Shown here in pieces: positions 49,297-59,618 of a DNA stretch of 64,000 nt. Location: the NCBI RefSeq assembly GCF_000300455.3, contig NZ_CP007215.2:3596001-3660000 (forward strand). Direction: 5' to 3'. The notes below the pieces were generated by a model. The model ran no database searches and had not been told where the DNA came from. It saw nothing but the letters and a program-made list of their open reading frames with translations. Source of the DNA: Kosakonia sacchari SP1 (lineage in GTDB: Bacteria; Pseudomonadota; Gammaproteobacteria; Enterobacterales; Enterobacteriaceae). The number at the start of each line of letters is the position of its first letter. Position 1 is the first letter of the stretch. Both the position numbers and the translations under genes were made by a program.

Positions 49297-51711
49297 TTAA
49301 TTACTGAATTGACGAAACAGCGCTTTTCCTTTAAGCAAACGCGCGCCAAGCCAGCCGCCGCACAGCGAAAGCAACAGCGCGCCGCACAACGGTAACGTTG
49401 TCCACAAACGCCAGTCCGGCTCCCACGGAAAGTCAAAGACGCGGGTTTGCAGCACCGCCAGCGCGGTTTCCGCGCCCATCGCCGCGACCAGCCCGGAGAC
49501 TAGCCCCAGTAGCGCGAATTCACACCACAACGTGGTTCGCAGCAGCCGCTTGCCCGCACCGAGCGTGCGGTAAACCACCAGCTCCTGGTGACGCTGACGC
49601 ATACCGACTTGTACTTGCGCGAGTAGCAGCAACACACCACAGGCGGTAACCAGCACGACCATTACTTCCAGCGCCCGGCTTACCTGCTCAAGCACCTGAC
49701 TGACCTGTTTTAAAATCGCGCCGATATCCAGCAGGCTGATGGTCGGGAACTCCCGGTTCAATTGCGTTAACATGCCGTTGCCGTTCTGCCAGCGGAAACT
49801 GGTGAGCCAACTCTGCGGCTGACCGTCCAGCGCACCCGAGGGGAAGATAAAGAAGAAGTTTGGCCGCAGGCTTTCCCAGTCCACTTTGCGCAGGCTGCTG
49901 ATGGTAGCGCTGAATTCTTGCGTATCACCCATAAACGTCACGGAATCGCCCAGCTTCAGGCCTAACCGCTGCGCCAGCCCCTCCTCAACAGAGACTTCCC
50001 CGTTTTTTGGCGGCCAGCTTCCGGCGGTGACCGGGTTATGATCCGGGCGCTGCTGAAGCCAGGTGAGATTGAGTTCGCGGTTCAGCGCCTCATCCTGGTT
50101 ACCCTCCGTTGACTGGCCGTTAATTTGCGTCATCCTTGCGCGAACGATCGGGTAGAACGCCTCTGGAGCAACACGATGCTGCGAAAGAAACGCTTTCAGC
50201 GGTGTCACTTGCTCCGGTGCGATATTGATTAAAAAGTAGTTCGGGCTTTCCGGTGGTAACTGCTGTTGCCACCGGTCCAGCAGATCGCCGCGCAGCACCA
50301 GCAACATCGCCAGCAACATAAAGGAGAGCGAAAACGCCGAAAGCTGGCTCAGCGTTGACCACGGCTGACGCAGCAGCCGGTTCACCGCAAGACGCAGCGG
50401 CAGCGCTTTAAATGTCAGGCGTTTGAGCACATTAAGCAGCAGCCAGCCCACCACACCGCACAGCAATGCCAGCACCACAGCGCCCGCCAGCACGGCCCAT
50501 AACAGCATACTGCCGCCCATCAGCCAGGCGAGTAGCAGCACGGCTACCGCGCAGATCACCGGTACGTAGAATTTCAAAGGCCAGACATTGGCCACCGCAT
50601 CACGTCGCAGCACACGCAGCGGCTGCGTCGCCAGCAGCAAGCGATAGGGCCGCAGCCCCACCAGCAGCGAAATCACCACCATCGCCCCGACCGCCCACAG
50701 CCACGGCCACAAACTGGCGGGTGGCAGCGCGGCGGGCAGCACTGGCTTGAGCAGCACCATTAATACGCTTTCGAATACCAGCCCGATAGCGCCCCCGGTC
50801 ACCACTGACAGCGCCAGTACCATTAACCACTGACCGACAATCAGTTTGCGTAATTGCGCACGGCCCGCGCCCAGGGTTTTCAGCACCGCAACCAAATCAT
50901 AGCGGCTGCGGCAATAGTGCCCCATCGCTACCGCGACGGCGGCTATCGCCAGCAGCAGCGTTAAAAGCGCGGATAACAACAGGAACTGCTGCGAACGCTG
51001 CAAGGATTTGCCCAGCGCACCTTCATCCTGTTCCAGCCCGTACCAGCGGTGTTCCGGTTTCAACTGCGGTAGCAACCATTTTTCGTATGCATCTAACTGC
51101 GCGGGCGTACCGCCAAATTTCACCCGCCAGCTGACGCGGCTACCCGGTTGCACTGCGCCGGTTTTCGCCACATCGGCAATATTCATCAACAGACGTGGTG
51201 CCATCTGAAAAGGGTTAAAGCCTGAATCCGGCTCCTGTACGACTTCCCCGGCGATACGTAATGTGGCATCACCCACATCAATAGAATCCCCAGTTTTTAA
51301 ATTGAGCAGCGCCATCAAGCGTGGTGCCAGTAACACCGTTCCCGCTTGCGGTTTTAACCCCGCCGGGCTGGTTTGCAGCTCACCATAAAGGGGATAAATG
51401 TCATCAACGGCTTTCACATCGGCTAGTTGCGGCGTGTCGCCGGCAAAGGTCATGGTGGCAAAACTGATTTGCTCGCTGACCCGCAGCCCTGATTTTCGCG
51501 CTTCATCCAGCCACGCCTGCGGTATTTCACGAGAGCTGCGCAGCGCTCTGTCGCCCGCCATAAATTCCCGGCTCTGCTGGCTGAGCCCTTTTTCCATACG
51601 ATCGCTGATGTTGCCGAGCGCCAGCACGCAAGCCACCGCCAGACTTAGCGCCATCCAGACAATCAGCAGCGACGGCGAGCGCCATTCGCGCCAGAACCAA
51701 CGGGCTATCAT
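49297..51711 (-). CDS. ybbP: ABC transporter permease YbbP
   Basis: This 804-residue protein, the E. coli YbbP length, starts [19 protein letters not shown]. It belongs to the FtsX/MacB family, with a first transmembrane helix, a large periplasmic domain, and further membrane blocks around residues 250-440 and 700-790. It overlaps ybbA by four bases. The YbbAP pair is thought to extract lipids or hydrophobic compounds together with TesA; the exact substrate is not established. Confidence 0.95.
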   Translation of the reverse strand: MIARWFWREWRSPSLLIVWMALSLAVACVLALGNISDRMEKGLSQQSREFMAGDRALRSSREIPQAWLDEARKSGLRVSEQISFATMTFAGDTPQLADVKAVDDIYPLYGELQTSPAGLKPQAGTVLLAPRLMALLNLKTGDSIDVGDATLRIAGEVVQEPDSGFNPFQMAPRLLMNIADVAKTGAVQPGSRVSWRVKFGGTPAQLDAYEKWLLPQLKPEHRWYGLEQDEGALGKSLQRSQQFLLLSALLTLLLAIAAVAVAMGHYCRSRYDLVAVLKTLGAGRAQLRKLIVGQWLMVLALSVVTGGAIGLVFESVLMVLLKPVLPAALPPASLWPWLWAVGAMVVISLLVGLRPYRLLLATQPLRVLRRDAVANVWPLKFYVPVICAVAVLLLAWLMGGSMLLWAVLAGAVVLALLCGVVGWLLLNVLKRLTFKALPLRLAVNRLLRQPWSTLSQLSAFSLSFMLLAMLLVLRGDLLDRWQQQLPPESPNYFLINIAPEQVTPLKAFLSQHRVAPEAFYPIVRARMTQINGQSTEGNQDEALNRELNLTWLQQRPDHNPVTAGSWPPKNGEVSVEEGLAQRLGLKLGDSVTFMGDTQEFSATISSLRKVDWESLRPNFFFIFPSGALDGQPQSWLTSFRWQNGNGMLTQLNREFPTISLLDIGAILKQVSQVLEQVSRALEVMVVLVTACGVLLLLAQVQVGMRQRHQELVVYRTLGAGKRLLRTTLWCEFALLGLVSGLVAAMGAETALAVLQTRVFDFPWEPDWRLWTTLPLCGALLLSLCGGWLGARLLKGKALFRQFSN

Positions 51712-52394
51712 GCTTCCTCCCGCAGTTCACCATTGACCAGCCGCAGCCGCCGATCGCAACGCGCGGCAAGTTGCGGATCGTGCGTCACTAACAGCAGCGT
51801 GGTGCCATATTGTTGATTCATGGAAAAAAGCAAATCAGCGATCTTGTCGCCGGTTTGCCTGTCGAGATTGCCGGTGGGTTCATCGGCGAACAGCACCGCC
51901 GGTCGGCCATTAAATGCGCGAGCCAGCGCCACCCGCTGCTGTTCACCGCCGGAGAGCTGCGCAGGCAGATGATCCAGACGTTTCCCCAGCCCCAGTTCTT
52001 CCAGTAACGTTTTTGCGCTACGGCGGCTTTCACTGCTGTTTTCGCCGCGCAGCAAGGCCGGGAGTTCGACATTTTCCAGCGCATTTAGCGTGGGAATGAG
52101 CATAAAAGATTGAAAAACAAAGCCGACATTTTGCGCGCGCAGTTGCGCGCGCGCCTCTTCATCCATCGTATGCAGAGTTTTGCCGAGCAGGTTAACCTCG
52201 CCGCTGCTTCCGTCATCCAGCCCGGCGAGGATCGCTAATAAAGTAGACTTGCCGGAGCCGGATTCGCCAATCAGGGCAATGGTCTCGGCTGGTTTGACAA
52301 CCAGCTCAACTCCGGTAAGGATGGAAAGCTCATGCTCCCCCTGACCGACGGACTTCTTAAGATGATGAACTTCAACAATGTTTTCCGCTGGCAT
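51708..52394 (-). CDS. ybbA: ABC transporter ATPase YbbA
   Basis: This 228-residue protein of the LolD/MacB class has Walker [10 protein letters not shown], signature [14 protein letters not shown] and Walker [13 protein letters not shown]. It partners YbbP, whose start overlaps its stop by four bases. Its first 33 coding bases overlap the start of tesA on the opposite strand, so the two divergent promoters lie inside the opposing genes. Confidence 0.95.
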   Translation of the reverse strand: MPAENIVEVHHLKKSVGQGEHELSILTGVELVVKPAETIALIGESGSGKSTLLAILAGLDDGSSGEVNLLGKTLHTMDEEARAQLRAQNVGFVFQSFMLIPTLNALENVELPALLRGENSSESRRSAKTLLEELGLGKRLDHLPAQLSGGEQQRVALARAFNGRPAVLFADEPTGNLDRQTGDKIADLLFSMNQQYGTTLLLVTHDPQLAARCDRRLRLVNGELREEA

Positions 52395-52988
52395 TTGCCC
52401 TTCCTGTTTTTGCTTTTGTTAACCTTTCGCGCCGCGGCGGCGGACACGTTACTGATTCTTGGCGACAGTCTGAGCGCCGGGTATCGCATGGCGGCGAATG
52501 CCGCGTGGCCTGCGCTGCTCAATGACAAATGGCAGCAAAAACCGACGGTCATCAATGCCAGCATCAGCGGCGACACCTCGCAGCAAGGGCTAGCGCGCCT
52601 GCCTGCACTGCTCAAAGAGCATCAACCGCGCTGGGTTCTGGTGGAGCTGGGCGGTAACGATGGTCTGCGCGGTTTCGCGCCGCAGCAAACAGAGCAAACA
52701 CTGCGCCAGGTGGTGCAGGCGGTGAAAGCCGCCAACGCGCAACCGTTGTTAATGCAAATTCGGCTCCCTGCCAACTACGGTCGCCGCTATAATGAAGCCT
52801 TTAGCGCCATTTATCCTAAGCTTGCCAAGGAGTTGGATGTTCCTCTGCTGCCATTTTTTATGGAAGAGGTCTATCTGAAACCACAATGGATGCAGGATGA
52901 TGGCATCCATCCCAACCGCGATGCGCAGCCGTTTATTGCAGAGTGGATGGCAATGCGACTGGCGCCTTTAGTTAACCACGACTCCTGA
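52362..52988 (+). CDS. tesA: Thioesterase I / lysophospholipase L1
   Basis: This 208-residue SGNH hydrolase starts [16 protein letters not shown] (52362), as in E. coli; an ATG at 52332 is in frame but would disrupt the signal peptide. The signal ends near AAA before DTLLILG. Catalytic residues are the Ser in GDSLSAGY, the Gly and Asn of GGNDGLRG, and Asp and His in DDGIHPN. It is periplasmic and cleaves acyl-CoA, lysophospholipids and esters. It is divergent from ybbAP. Confidence 0.97.
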   Translation: MMNFNNVFRWHLPFLFLLLLTFRAAAADTLLILGDSLSAGYRMAANAAWPALLNDKWQQKPTVINASISGDTSQQGLARLPALLKEHQPRWVLVELGGNDGLRGFAPQQTEQTLRQVVQAVKAANAQPLLMQIRLPANYGRRYNEAFSAIYPKLAKELDVPLLPFFMEEVYLKPQWMQDDGIHPNRDAQPFIAEWMAMRLAPLVNHDS

Positions 52989-53017
52989 TTGTTCAGGCAC
53001 GCCCCCCAGGTAAAGTT

Positions 53018-53788
53018 ATGCAAAAAGCAGTCTTAATAACAGGATGTTCCAGCGGTATCGGGCTGGAAAGCGCACGCGAACTGAAGCGTCAGGGTTTTCG
53101 CGTGCTGGCGGCCTGCCGTAAACCGGACGATGTCGCCCGGATGGCAAGCGAAGGCTTTACCGGCATTTTGCTCGATCTTGACGACGCGCAAAGCGTGATA
53201 CGCGCCGCCGCCGAAGTGATAGCACTGACCGACAATCGCCTGTACGGGATCTTCAATAACGCCGGATACGGTGTTTATGGCCCGCTCGATACCATCAGCC
53301 GCGAACAGCTGGAACAGCAGTTTTCCAGTAACTTTTTTGGCACCCACCAGCTCACCATGCTGCTGCTGCCAGCGATGTTGCCGCACGACGAGGGGCGCAT
53401 TGTCATGACCTCCTCGGTGATGGGGCTGATCTCAACGCCAGGGCGCGGTGCTTATGCCGCCAGCAAGTATGCGCTGGAAGCCTGGTCGGACGCTTTGCGA
53501 ATGGAGCTACGCCATACGGGGATCAAAGTGAGCCTGATTGAACCCGGCCCGATCCGCACGCGCTTTACCGACAACGTGAATCAAACACAAAGCGATAAAC
53601 CGGTGGAAAACCCCGGCATCGCCGCACGTTTTACGCTGGGGCCGGAAGCGGTCGTCGCCAAAGTGCGCCATGCTTTTGAGAGCAGCAACCCGAAATTGCG
53701 CTACCCGGTAACGCTGGTGACATGGGCGGTGACCTTTTTAAAACGCCTGCTGCCGACGCGTATGATGGATAAAATTTTGCACGGGTGA
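53018..53788 (+). CDS. ybbO: SDR-family oxidoreductase YbbO
   Basis: This 256-residue classical SDR has nucleotide motif TGCSSGIG near residues 8-15, NNAGYG near 86, and catalytic YAASK (about residue 152). The C-terminus has a basic hydrophobic tail (VTLVTWAVTFLKRLLPTR). E. coli YbbO has been described as an NADP-dependent aldehyde reductase. It follows tesA by 29 bases. Confidence 0.94.
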   Translation: MQKAVLITGCSSGIGLESARELKRQGFRVLAACRKPDDVARMASEGFTGILLDLDDAQSVIRAAAEVIALTDNRLYGIFNNAGYGVYGPLDTISREQLEQQFSSNFFGTHQLTMLLLPAMLPHDEGRIVMTSSVMGLISTPGRGAYAASKYALEAWSDALRMELRHTGIKVSLIEPGPIRTRFTDNVNQTQSDKPVENPGIAARFTLGPEAVVAKVRHAFESSNPKLRYPVTLVTWAVTFLKRLLPTRMMDKILHG

Positions 53789-53849
53789 GTTGAAGGCGCG
53801 AAGCCTGTCCCCCATGTATGACGAAACAGTGAAATAAAGAGAACTTAGT

Positions 53850-54704
53850 ATGTCTGCACAGAATATTGTCAATATTACCGAAATGAACCTGCAACAGGTG
53901 CTTGAGCAATCCGTTGCCACGCCGGTGCTGTTCTATTTCTGGTCCGAACGCAGCCAGCACTGTCAGCAACTGACGCCAGTGCTGGAGAACCTCGCCACCC
54001 AGTACAACGGGCAATTTATCCTGGCGAAAGTCGATTGCGACGCAGAGCAGATGGTGGCATCGCAGTTTGGCTTACGCGCCATTCCTACTGTTTACCTGTT
54101 CCAGAATGGCCAGCCGGTTGACGGTTTCCAGGGACCACAGCCGGAAGAAGCGATTCGCGCGCTGCTGGATAAAGTGCTGCCGCGCGAAGAGGAACTGAAA
54201 GCGCAGCAGGCCATGCAACTAATGCAGGAAGGCAAGCACATCGACGCCCTGCCGCTGCTAAAAGAGGCCAGCCAACTGGCGCCGCAAAACAGCGAAATCA
54301 CTCTGCTGCTGGCGGAAACGCTGATTGTGTTGAACCGCGCGGATGAAGCCGAAGCGGCACTGAAAGCGGTTCCGTTACAGGATCAAGATACCCGTTATCA
54401 GGGGCTTATCGCGCAGATCGAACTGCTGAAAAAAGCCGCAGATACGCCGGAGATCCAGCAGTTGCAACAGCAAGTTGCAGATAACCCGCAGGATGCGCTG
54501 CTGGCTACACAACTGGCGCTGCAACTGCACCAGGTGGGCCGCAATGAAGAAGCGCTGGAACTGCTGTTTAGCCATCTGCGCAAAGATCTGGCGGCGGCAA
54601 ACGGTGAAGCACGCAAAATGCTGCAAGAGATCCTCGCCGCGCTCGGCACCGGCGACGCGCTGGCATCGAAATACCGCCGCCAGCTTTACTCCCTGCTCTA
54701 TTAA
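53850..54704 (+). CDS. cnoX: Chaperedoxin CnoX (YbbN)
   Basis: This 284-residue protein has an N-terminal thioredoxin-fold domain (about residues 1-110), where the redox motif is SERSQHC: only the second cysteine remains, as in E. coli CnoX. A helical TPR-like domain follows ([41 protein letters not shown]). It protects substrates such as elongation factors from over-oxidation and hands them to folding chaperones. It is 61 bases after ybbO. Confidence 0.97.
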   Translation: MSAQNIVNITEMNLQQVLEQSVATPVLFYFWSERSQHCQQLTPVLENLATQYNGQFILAKVDCDAEQMVASQFGLRAIPTVYLFQNGQPVDGFQGPQPEEAIRALLDKVLPREEELKAQQAMQLMQEGKHIDALPLLKEASQLAPQNSEITLLLAETLIVLNRADEAEAALKAVPLQDQDTRYQGLIAQIELLKKAADTPEIQQLQQQVADNPQDALLATQLALQLHQVGRNEEALELLFSHLRKDLAAANGEARKMLQEILAALGTGDALASKYRRQLYSLLY

Positions 54705-54788
54705 TTTCCCTGCTAAATTTGGCGATCGCGCTGTTTTCATCGCTAATTCGGGCTAAGATGGCATCAAATTAAACAGGAGGTTTTTTTG

Positions 54789-55703
54789 ATGCCAATCGTC
54801 ATTCTGGTTCTTATCTTCGTCGCGCTGGTGGTGGTTATCTCCGGTGTGAAAATCGTCCCGCAAGGCTTCCAGTGGACCGTGGAACGCTTTGGTCGTTTCA
54901 CCCGCACGCTGCAACCGGGTTTAAGCCTGGTGGTGCCATTTATGGATCGTATTGGTCGTAAGATCAATATGATGGAACAGGTTCTCGATATCCCCTCCCA
55001 GGAAGTTATTTCCAAAGACAACGCCAATGTCACCATTGACGCCGTGTGCTTTATTCAGGTCATCGACGCGCCACGTGCCGCCTATGAGGTAAGCAATCTG
55101 GAACTGGCGATAATCAACCTGACCATGACCAATATCCGTACCGTGCTCGGCTCAATGGAGCTGGACGAAATGCTCTCACAACGTGACAGCATCAACACCC
55201 GTCTGTTGCATATTGTGGATGAAGCCACCAATCCGTGGGGCGTGAAAGTCACCCGTATTGAAATTCGCGATGTGCGCCCACCGGCGGAATTGATCGCCTC
55301 AATGAATGCGCAGATGAAAGCGGAACGTACCAAACGCGCTTACATCCTTGAAGCCGAAGGGATCCGCCAGGCGGAGATCCTCAAAGCCGAAGGGGAAAAA
55401 CAGTCGCAGATCCTGAAAGCGGAAGGCGATCGCCAGTCGGCGTTCCTGCAGGCGGAAGCTCGTGAACGTTCGGCAGAAGCCGAAGCCCGCGCCACACAAA
55501 TGGTGTCTGAAGCGATTGCCGCCGGGGATATTCAGGCGGTGAATTACTTCGTCGCGCAGAAATATACCGATGCGCTGCAACAAATTGGTTCGGCGAACAA
55601 CAGCAAAGTAGTCATGATGCCGCTGGATGCCAGCAGCCTGATGGGCTCGATCGCCGGGATCGCTGAACTGGTGAAAGACAGCGCCGGCGAGCGTAAAAAA
55701 TGA
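54789..55703 (+). CDS. qmcA: SPFH/stomatin-family membrane protein QmcA
   Basis: This 304-residue protein starts at ATG 54789 ([10 protein letters not shown]) with GGAGG before it. A single N-terminal membrane helix is followed by the SPFH domain ([17 protein letters not shown], then [18 protein letters not shown]) and a long coiled coil with repeated ILKAEGEKQ units (about residues 185-230). It sits in the inner membrane as oligomers that recruit FtsH/HflKC-type complexes. The E. coli fetAB genes normally beside it are absent here. It overlaps ybbJ by four bases. Confidence 0.96.
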   Translation: MPIVILVLIFVALVVVISGVKIVPQGFQWTVERFGRFTRTLQPGLSLVVPFMDRIGRKINMMEQVLDIPSQEVISKDNANVTIDAVCFIQVIDAPRAAYEVSNLELAIINLTMTNIRTVLGSMELDEMLSQRDSINTRLLHIVDEATNPWGVKVTRIEIRDVRPPAELIASMNAQMKAERTKRAYILEAEGIRQAEILKAEGEKQSQILKAEGDRQSAFLQAEARERSAEAEARATQMVSEAIAAGDIQAVNYFVAQKYTDALQQIGSANNSKVVMMPLDASSLMGSIAGIAELVKDSAGERKK

Positions 55704-56161
55704 TTGCCGCACTGCTGCTCGAACATACACACCTCGCCTGGCTGGTGCTCGGCGGTCTGTTGCTGGCTGCGGAAATGCTGGGCGGTAACGGCTATCTGTT
55801 GTGGAGCGGCGTCGCGGCGGTGGTCACCGGGCTGCTGGCGTGGGTTATTCCTTTCGGCTGGGAGTGGCAAGGTGTGCTGTTCGCCGTGCTGACCATGCTG
55901 GCCGCCTGGCTGTGGTGGCAATGGCTTTCGCGGCGGGTCAAACAGCAAAAACCCGCCGATGCGTCGCTGAACCTGCGTGGGCAACAGCTCATCGGCCGCC
56001 GCTTCCAGCTTGATAACGCACTGGTGAATGGTCGGGGCCATATGCGCGTGGGCGACAGTTCATGGCCGGTCAGTGCCGACGACGATCTCGCTGCCGGAAC
56101 GCGCGTTGAGGTAACGGCCGTTGAAGGCATCACCTTACGCATCAAAGCCGTAAACGCATAA
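55700..56161 (+). CDS. ybbJ: NfeD-family membrane protein YbbJ
   Basis: This 153-residue protein has three membrane segments in the first 75 residues, then an OB-fold domain (about residues 90-150: [19 protein letters not shown], then [17 protein letters not shown]). NfeD proteins pair with SPFH proteins, here QmcA, whose gene overlaps its start by four bases. It probably stabilises QmcA microdomains. Confidence 0.94.
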   Translation: MIAALLLEHTHLAWLVLGGLLLAAEMLGGNGYLLWSGVAAVVTGLLAWVIPFGWEWQGVLFAVLTMLAAWLWWQWLSRRVKQQKPADASLNLRGQQLIGRRFQLDNALVNGRGHMRVGDSSWPVSADDDLAAGTRVEVTAVEGITLRIKAVNA

Positions 56162-56183
56162 CAATAACGCAAGGATTCAGGGA

Positions 56184-58376
56184 ATGATAAAACGCCGTCG
56201 CCTCGCGCTTGGCTTGTGTCTCTCCTTTACCGCCAGCGCACCCGCGCTGGCGTCGTCTGATATCGATAGCTGCACATGGGGGAGCACGGGATGTTTCATC
56301 GCCAGCCCGCCGGTACTGGGCATTGATACCGATACCCGCGATAACCTGCTGCGCCTGGTAGATGAGCAAAAAGGATTTTTGCCGCTGCGCCAGCCCGTAC
56401 CGCAAGATTTCACGCGCAGCCGAAGCTTCTATTTCGGTATTCATCACGATGACACTACCGCCCCGGCGGCAACGGCGGAACCCGTATCTAGTGATGACAC
56501 CCTGCGTCAGCAAATGAAAGCGCTGGGCATCAAACCTGATGATCAAATTCCTCCGGCGCTGTTGCGCCTGATAGCCGAAGGTGACGCGACGCAGACAGCA
56601 ACTGGCGAAGGGTTTGAATCCGATGAGATGGAAAACCGTTTTGTATCGCGCAATAACGAGACACTTTCTGGCTTTTTCGCGGCCCTGCTGGACGAAACGG
56701 CGTTGACGCCGGAACAGCGCCTGGCGCTGGCGAAAGCGCGGACGGCGGCGGACGGTCGCGGTGAAGTCATCATTGATTCGCTTAGCTTCCCGGAAGGTTC
56801 AGTTGCTCTTGGTTTCCGTACCTATTTACACGGCGCTAACGCTTTCTATGCCGGTGATTATGAGGCTGCAGCGCAGGATTTTACTTCGCTCGCCAGCAAC
56901 CCGCAGCCGTGGCTTGCCGAAACAGCCAGCTATATGTTGATGCGCACCGCGCTCAACGCCAGTAGCGCTAATGCCAACGGTGAATATGGCGATTTTGACG
57001 TTACAAAAGTGGACAAAGCCCAGGCGCAGAAAGCGCGGGATGCAGCGCTTCATTACCTGAAAAGCTGGCCGCAGGGTCGCTACGCAGAATCGGCGCAGGG
57101 GATGTTGCGCCGCATCAACTGGTATTTGCAGGACTGGAACGCGCTGGCGACGCTCTTTGAGCAGGCGTTGTCACAGACGGCCAGTGGTGATGCGTTAATT
57201 GCGCTGGTGAATGAAAGCGACAACAAACTTCTCGAATGGGGCGGTGATGATTTTATCAGCACGCCGGATGCCTCGCTGATGACCTTTATCCTGACACTGC
57301 GCCGCCTGCGCGATAACCAATGCGATGAAAAGCATCCCTGTATCGATCAAGCCTGGCTCGACAGTATCAAAGCCGATTTCGACAAAAATAAACACAGTGA
57401 ACTGTGGAATTACCTGCGTCTGAAGCTGGCTTTCAGCAAACAGGATTACGCCACCGTGCGCAGCGCTATCATCCCGGCGCAAACGCTGCCGCCGCGCAAT
57501 ATCCTCGCCTTTAGCGAGCAAGTGCTGTACGGCGAAGCGCTGATGGCGCAAAAGCAGTTTCCGGAGGCCAAAGCGCACTGGCTACATCTTTTGGATCTGA
57601 GTAAAGATGTCGAACAGCAGCAGTTGCTGCAGGCCAAACTGGCGGCAACGCTGGTGGAAAGCGACGCGCTGGCGCAGATTTTTACGCCTGACAGCAAGGT
57701 CACGAATCTGCGTTACCGTTCCTTAGTGCTGAAAACCAAAGCGCCACGCGAGTTACTGCGCCAGCAGGCCAGCAACGGTCCGAATAATGAAGAGCGCACC
57801 ATTGCAGTGCACACGCTGCTGACGCGCGATTTAACCGAAGGGCATTACGCCGACTGGTTACAAGACAAAAAACTGATCGCCGCGATCGCACCGCCGGTCA
57901 CGGGCGAAGCGTTTGATGACGTCAACCTGAGCGCATTTGGCTGGAAAGGCACCGACAAAGAGAGCGTTTATTTCTGCGCTGCGCTGGAAAAAACGGTCAC
58001 CACTCTGAGCCAGAAAGCGCAGGATGGCCATGCGCTGAACTGCCTGGGCGAGTTTTTCCGCATCACCCAAACCCGCGTTAACCGGGAAACCGACCAGTGG
58101 GGTAACGACGCGCTGGACGACGCAACAAAACTTAATGCTGCGCCCGGCGTCGCGCACCGTCTGGCCTGGTATCAGCAGGTTATTAACGACGCGAAAGCCG
58201 AGCCGGAAGATAAGAGTTACGCGCTGTATCGCGCCGTAATGTGTTATGCCCCCTCCGGCTATAACGATTGCGGCGGCGAAGACGTCGATAAATCCGTGCG
58301 TAAAGCATGGTTCCAGCAACTGAAAAGCCGTTATCCGGGAAGCGTATGGGCCAAAGAGCTCAAATATTACTGGTAA
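56184..58376 (+). CDS. Large exported helical (TPR-like) protein of unknown function
   Basis: This 730-residue protein has a signal peptide (MIKRRRLALGLCL, cleavage near ALA before SSDIDS). The mature protein is almost all helical, with repeating pairs of about 34 residues (FYAGDYEAAAQDFTSLA, LHYLKSWPQGRYAESAQ), resembling TPR or YfiO-type superhelices. It also has several cysteine pairs (SCTWGSTGC, CDEKHPC, CYAPSGYNDC) suited to periplasmic disulfides. It lies between ybbJ and cueR, where E. coli has no such gene, and its end overlaps the DUF3142 gene. Function is unknown; a scaffold for envelope assembly is only a guess. Confidence 0.8.
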   Translation: MIKRRRLALGLCLSFTASAPALASSDIDSCTWGSTGCFIASPPVLGIDTDTRDNLLRLVDEQKGFLPLRQPVPQDFTRSRSFYFGIHHDDTTAPAATAEPVSSDDTLRQQMKALGIKPDDQIPPALLRLIAEGDATQTATGEGFESDEMENRFVSRNNETLSGFFAALLDETALTPEQRLALAKARTAADGRGEVIIDSLSFPEGSVALGFRTYLHGANAFYAGDYEAAAQDFTSLASNPQPWLAETASYMLMRTALNASSANANGEYGDFDVTKVDKAQAQKARDAALHYLKSWPQGRYAESAQGMLRRINWYLQDWNALATLFEQALSQTASGDALIALVNESDNKLLEWGGDDFISTPDASLMTFILTLRRLRDNQCDEKHPCIDQAWLDSIKADFDKNKHSELWNYLRLKLAFSKQDYATVRSAIIPAQTLPPRNILAFSEQVLYGEALMAQKQFPEAKAHWLHLLDLSKDVEQQQLLQAKLAATLVESDALAQIFTPDSKVTNLRYRSLVLKTKAPRELLRQQASNGPNNEERTIAVHTLLTRDLTEGHYADWLQDKKLIAAIAPPVTGEAFDDVNLSAFGWKGTDKESVYFCAALEKTVTTLSQKAQDGHALNCLGEFFRITQTRVNRETDQWGNDALDDATKLNAAPGVAHRLAWYQQVINDAKAEPEDKSYALYRAVMCYAPSGYNDCGGEDVDKSVRKAWFQQLKSRYPGSVWAKELKYYW

Positions 58377-59083
58377 TGGCGTTGGCAGGTGCGCTGCTTT
58401 TCCCTGCGGCGTTATCCGCTCAGGAGAAGGCAGCGTACTGGTTATGGTCTGGCGTGCGACCCACGCAAACGCTGCGTGATGCCGATATTGTCTACCTGCA
58501 TCAGGGCGATGTCGTCACCATTGCCGGTCAAACTGTGTTTGAGCGTAAAGGGTTACCGGTCAACCAGCTTATGTTTCCGCGCATCTGGCTCACGGTACGT
58601 TTTACCACGCTGGACGTGTCGGATGCGCTGTTGTTACGTCTCACCCGGCTGTTAGCTCGCTGGCAAGCGGCGGGAAACCATGTTGTCGGGTTGCAGGTGG
58701 ATTTCGATGCCGCCACCCACCGCCTTGGCGATTACGCGCTGTTTTTGCACCGTCTACGCCAGACGCTGCCAGCAGACTACGCGCTGGGCGTCACCGGATT
58801 GCTGGACTGGGCGAAAACCGGCAGTGTGCAAACCCTTAACGCGCTGCCGGTGGATGAACTGGTGGTGCAGAGCTATCAGGGACGCAGCACCGTAGCGAAT
58901 TACACCGCCTACCTGCCCGCACTTCTAGCGTTGCGCATCCCGTTTAAACTGGGGCTGGTGCAGAACGGCGTGCGTGATATTAGCGAAGAGCAGCAACTCG
59001 CCGCCTCCCCGTGGTATCGCGGCACGGTAACATTTATGCTCAACCCTTCGCGTGGTGGCAGCAGCCCGAAAGGTTATCAATAA
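58346..59083 (+). CDS. DUF3142 family exported protein (TIM-barrel-like)
   Basis: This 245-residue protein starts at [11 protein letters not shown] (58346, GGAAG), overlapping the TPR gene by 31 bases. The signal peptide ends near LSA before QEKAAYW. Segments [40 protein letters not shown] and [13 protein letters not shown] suggest the barrel strands of a DUF3142 or glycosidase-like fold, with acidic residues at strand ends (VDFD). The coupled overlap implies it acts with the upstream protein. Its last 44 bases overlap cueR on the other strand. Activity is unknown. Confidence 0.78.
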   Translation: MGQRAQILLVMALAGALLFPAALSAQEKAAYWLWSGVRPTQTLRDADIVYLHQGDVVTIAGQTVFERKGLPVNQLMFPRIWLTVRFTTLDVSDALLLRLTRLLARWQAAGNHVVGLQVDFDAATHRLGDYALFLHRLRQTLPADYALGVTGLLDWAKTGSVQTLNALPVDELVVQSYQGRSTVANYTAYLPALLALRIPFKLGLVQNGVRDISEEQQLAASPWYRGTVTFMLNPSRGGSSPKGYQ

Positions 59084-59447
59084 TCGGGCAATCGGCGCTG
59101 TCGTCGCCGGGGCAGGAATCCGCCAGAGCCAGCAGTTGCACACGCATCTGTTGCAGTTCGCCGATATGCCGCTCGATCTCGGCCACTTTCTGCAACGTGC
59201 GCGCTTTGACATCTGCGCTATGCCGGGCCGGGTTATTAAATAGATTCACCAGCTCGCCGCACTCTTCAAGATTAAACCCCACCTGCCGCGCCTGGCGCAG
59301 CAACGTCAGCTCATTGAGGTGTTGTTGGTTGTAGCTGCGGTAGCCGTTTTCGCTGCGCAGCGGCGGTGTCACCAGCCCTTTCTCTTCATAGAAACGAATC
59401 GCTTTGCTGGTTAAACCGGTTCTTTTTGCCACATCGCTGATATTCAC
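59040..59447 (-). CDS. cueR: Copper-responsive MerR-family regulator CueR
   Basis: This 135-residue protein has an N-terminal winged helix ([20 protein letters not shown]), a long dimerisation helix, and the Cu(I) site with the two cysteines in [10 protein letters not shown], spaced eight apart as in E. coli CueR. The C-terminal CCHHAKG tail is also present. It untwists the 19-base-spaced copA promoter when Cu(I) binds; a matching box is at 60007-60027. It overlaps the DUF3142 3' end. Confidence 0.97.
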   Translation of the reverse strand: MNISDVAKRTGLTSKAIRFYEEKGLVTPPLRSENGYRSYNQQHLNELTLLRQARQVGFNLEECGELVNLFNNPARHSADVKARTLQKVAEIERHIGELQQMRVQLLALADSCPGDDSADCPIIDNLSGCCHHAKG

Positions 59448-59618
59448 GTTTACCCCTTACTGCCAGAACCTGAGTTAATCACTATAAATGGCTGCTATGT
59501 AATAAAACAAATATATCCATATTGTTAATGGTTTTTTATTTACCCACCTTGCCGCTTCGCTATAACATGTGGCCGGATGTTTCTAAGAATGATAAATGAT
59601 TTACACACAGGAGTGGTT

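Noticed and set aside
57195-57578. Minus-strand frames inside the TPR-like gene
   Set aside because: They are antisense to a long, well-supported ORF and have no start signals.
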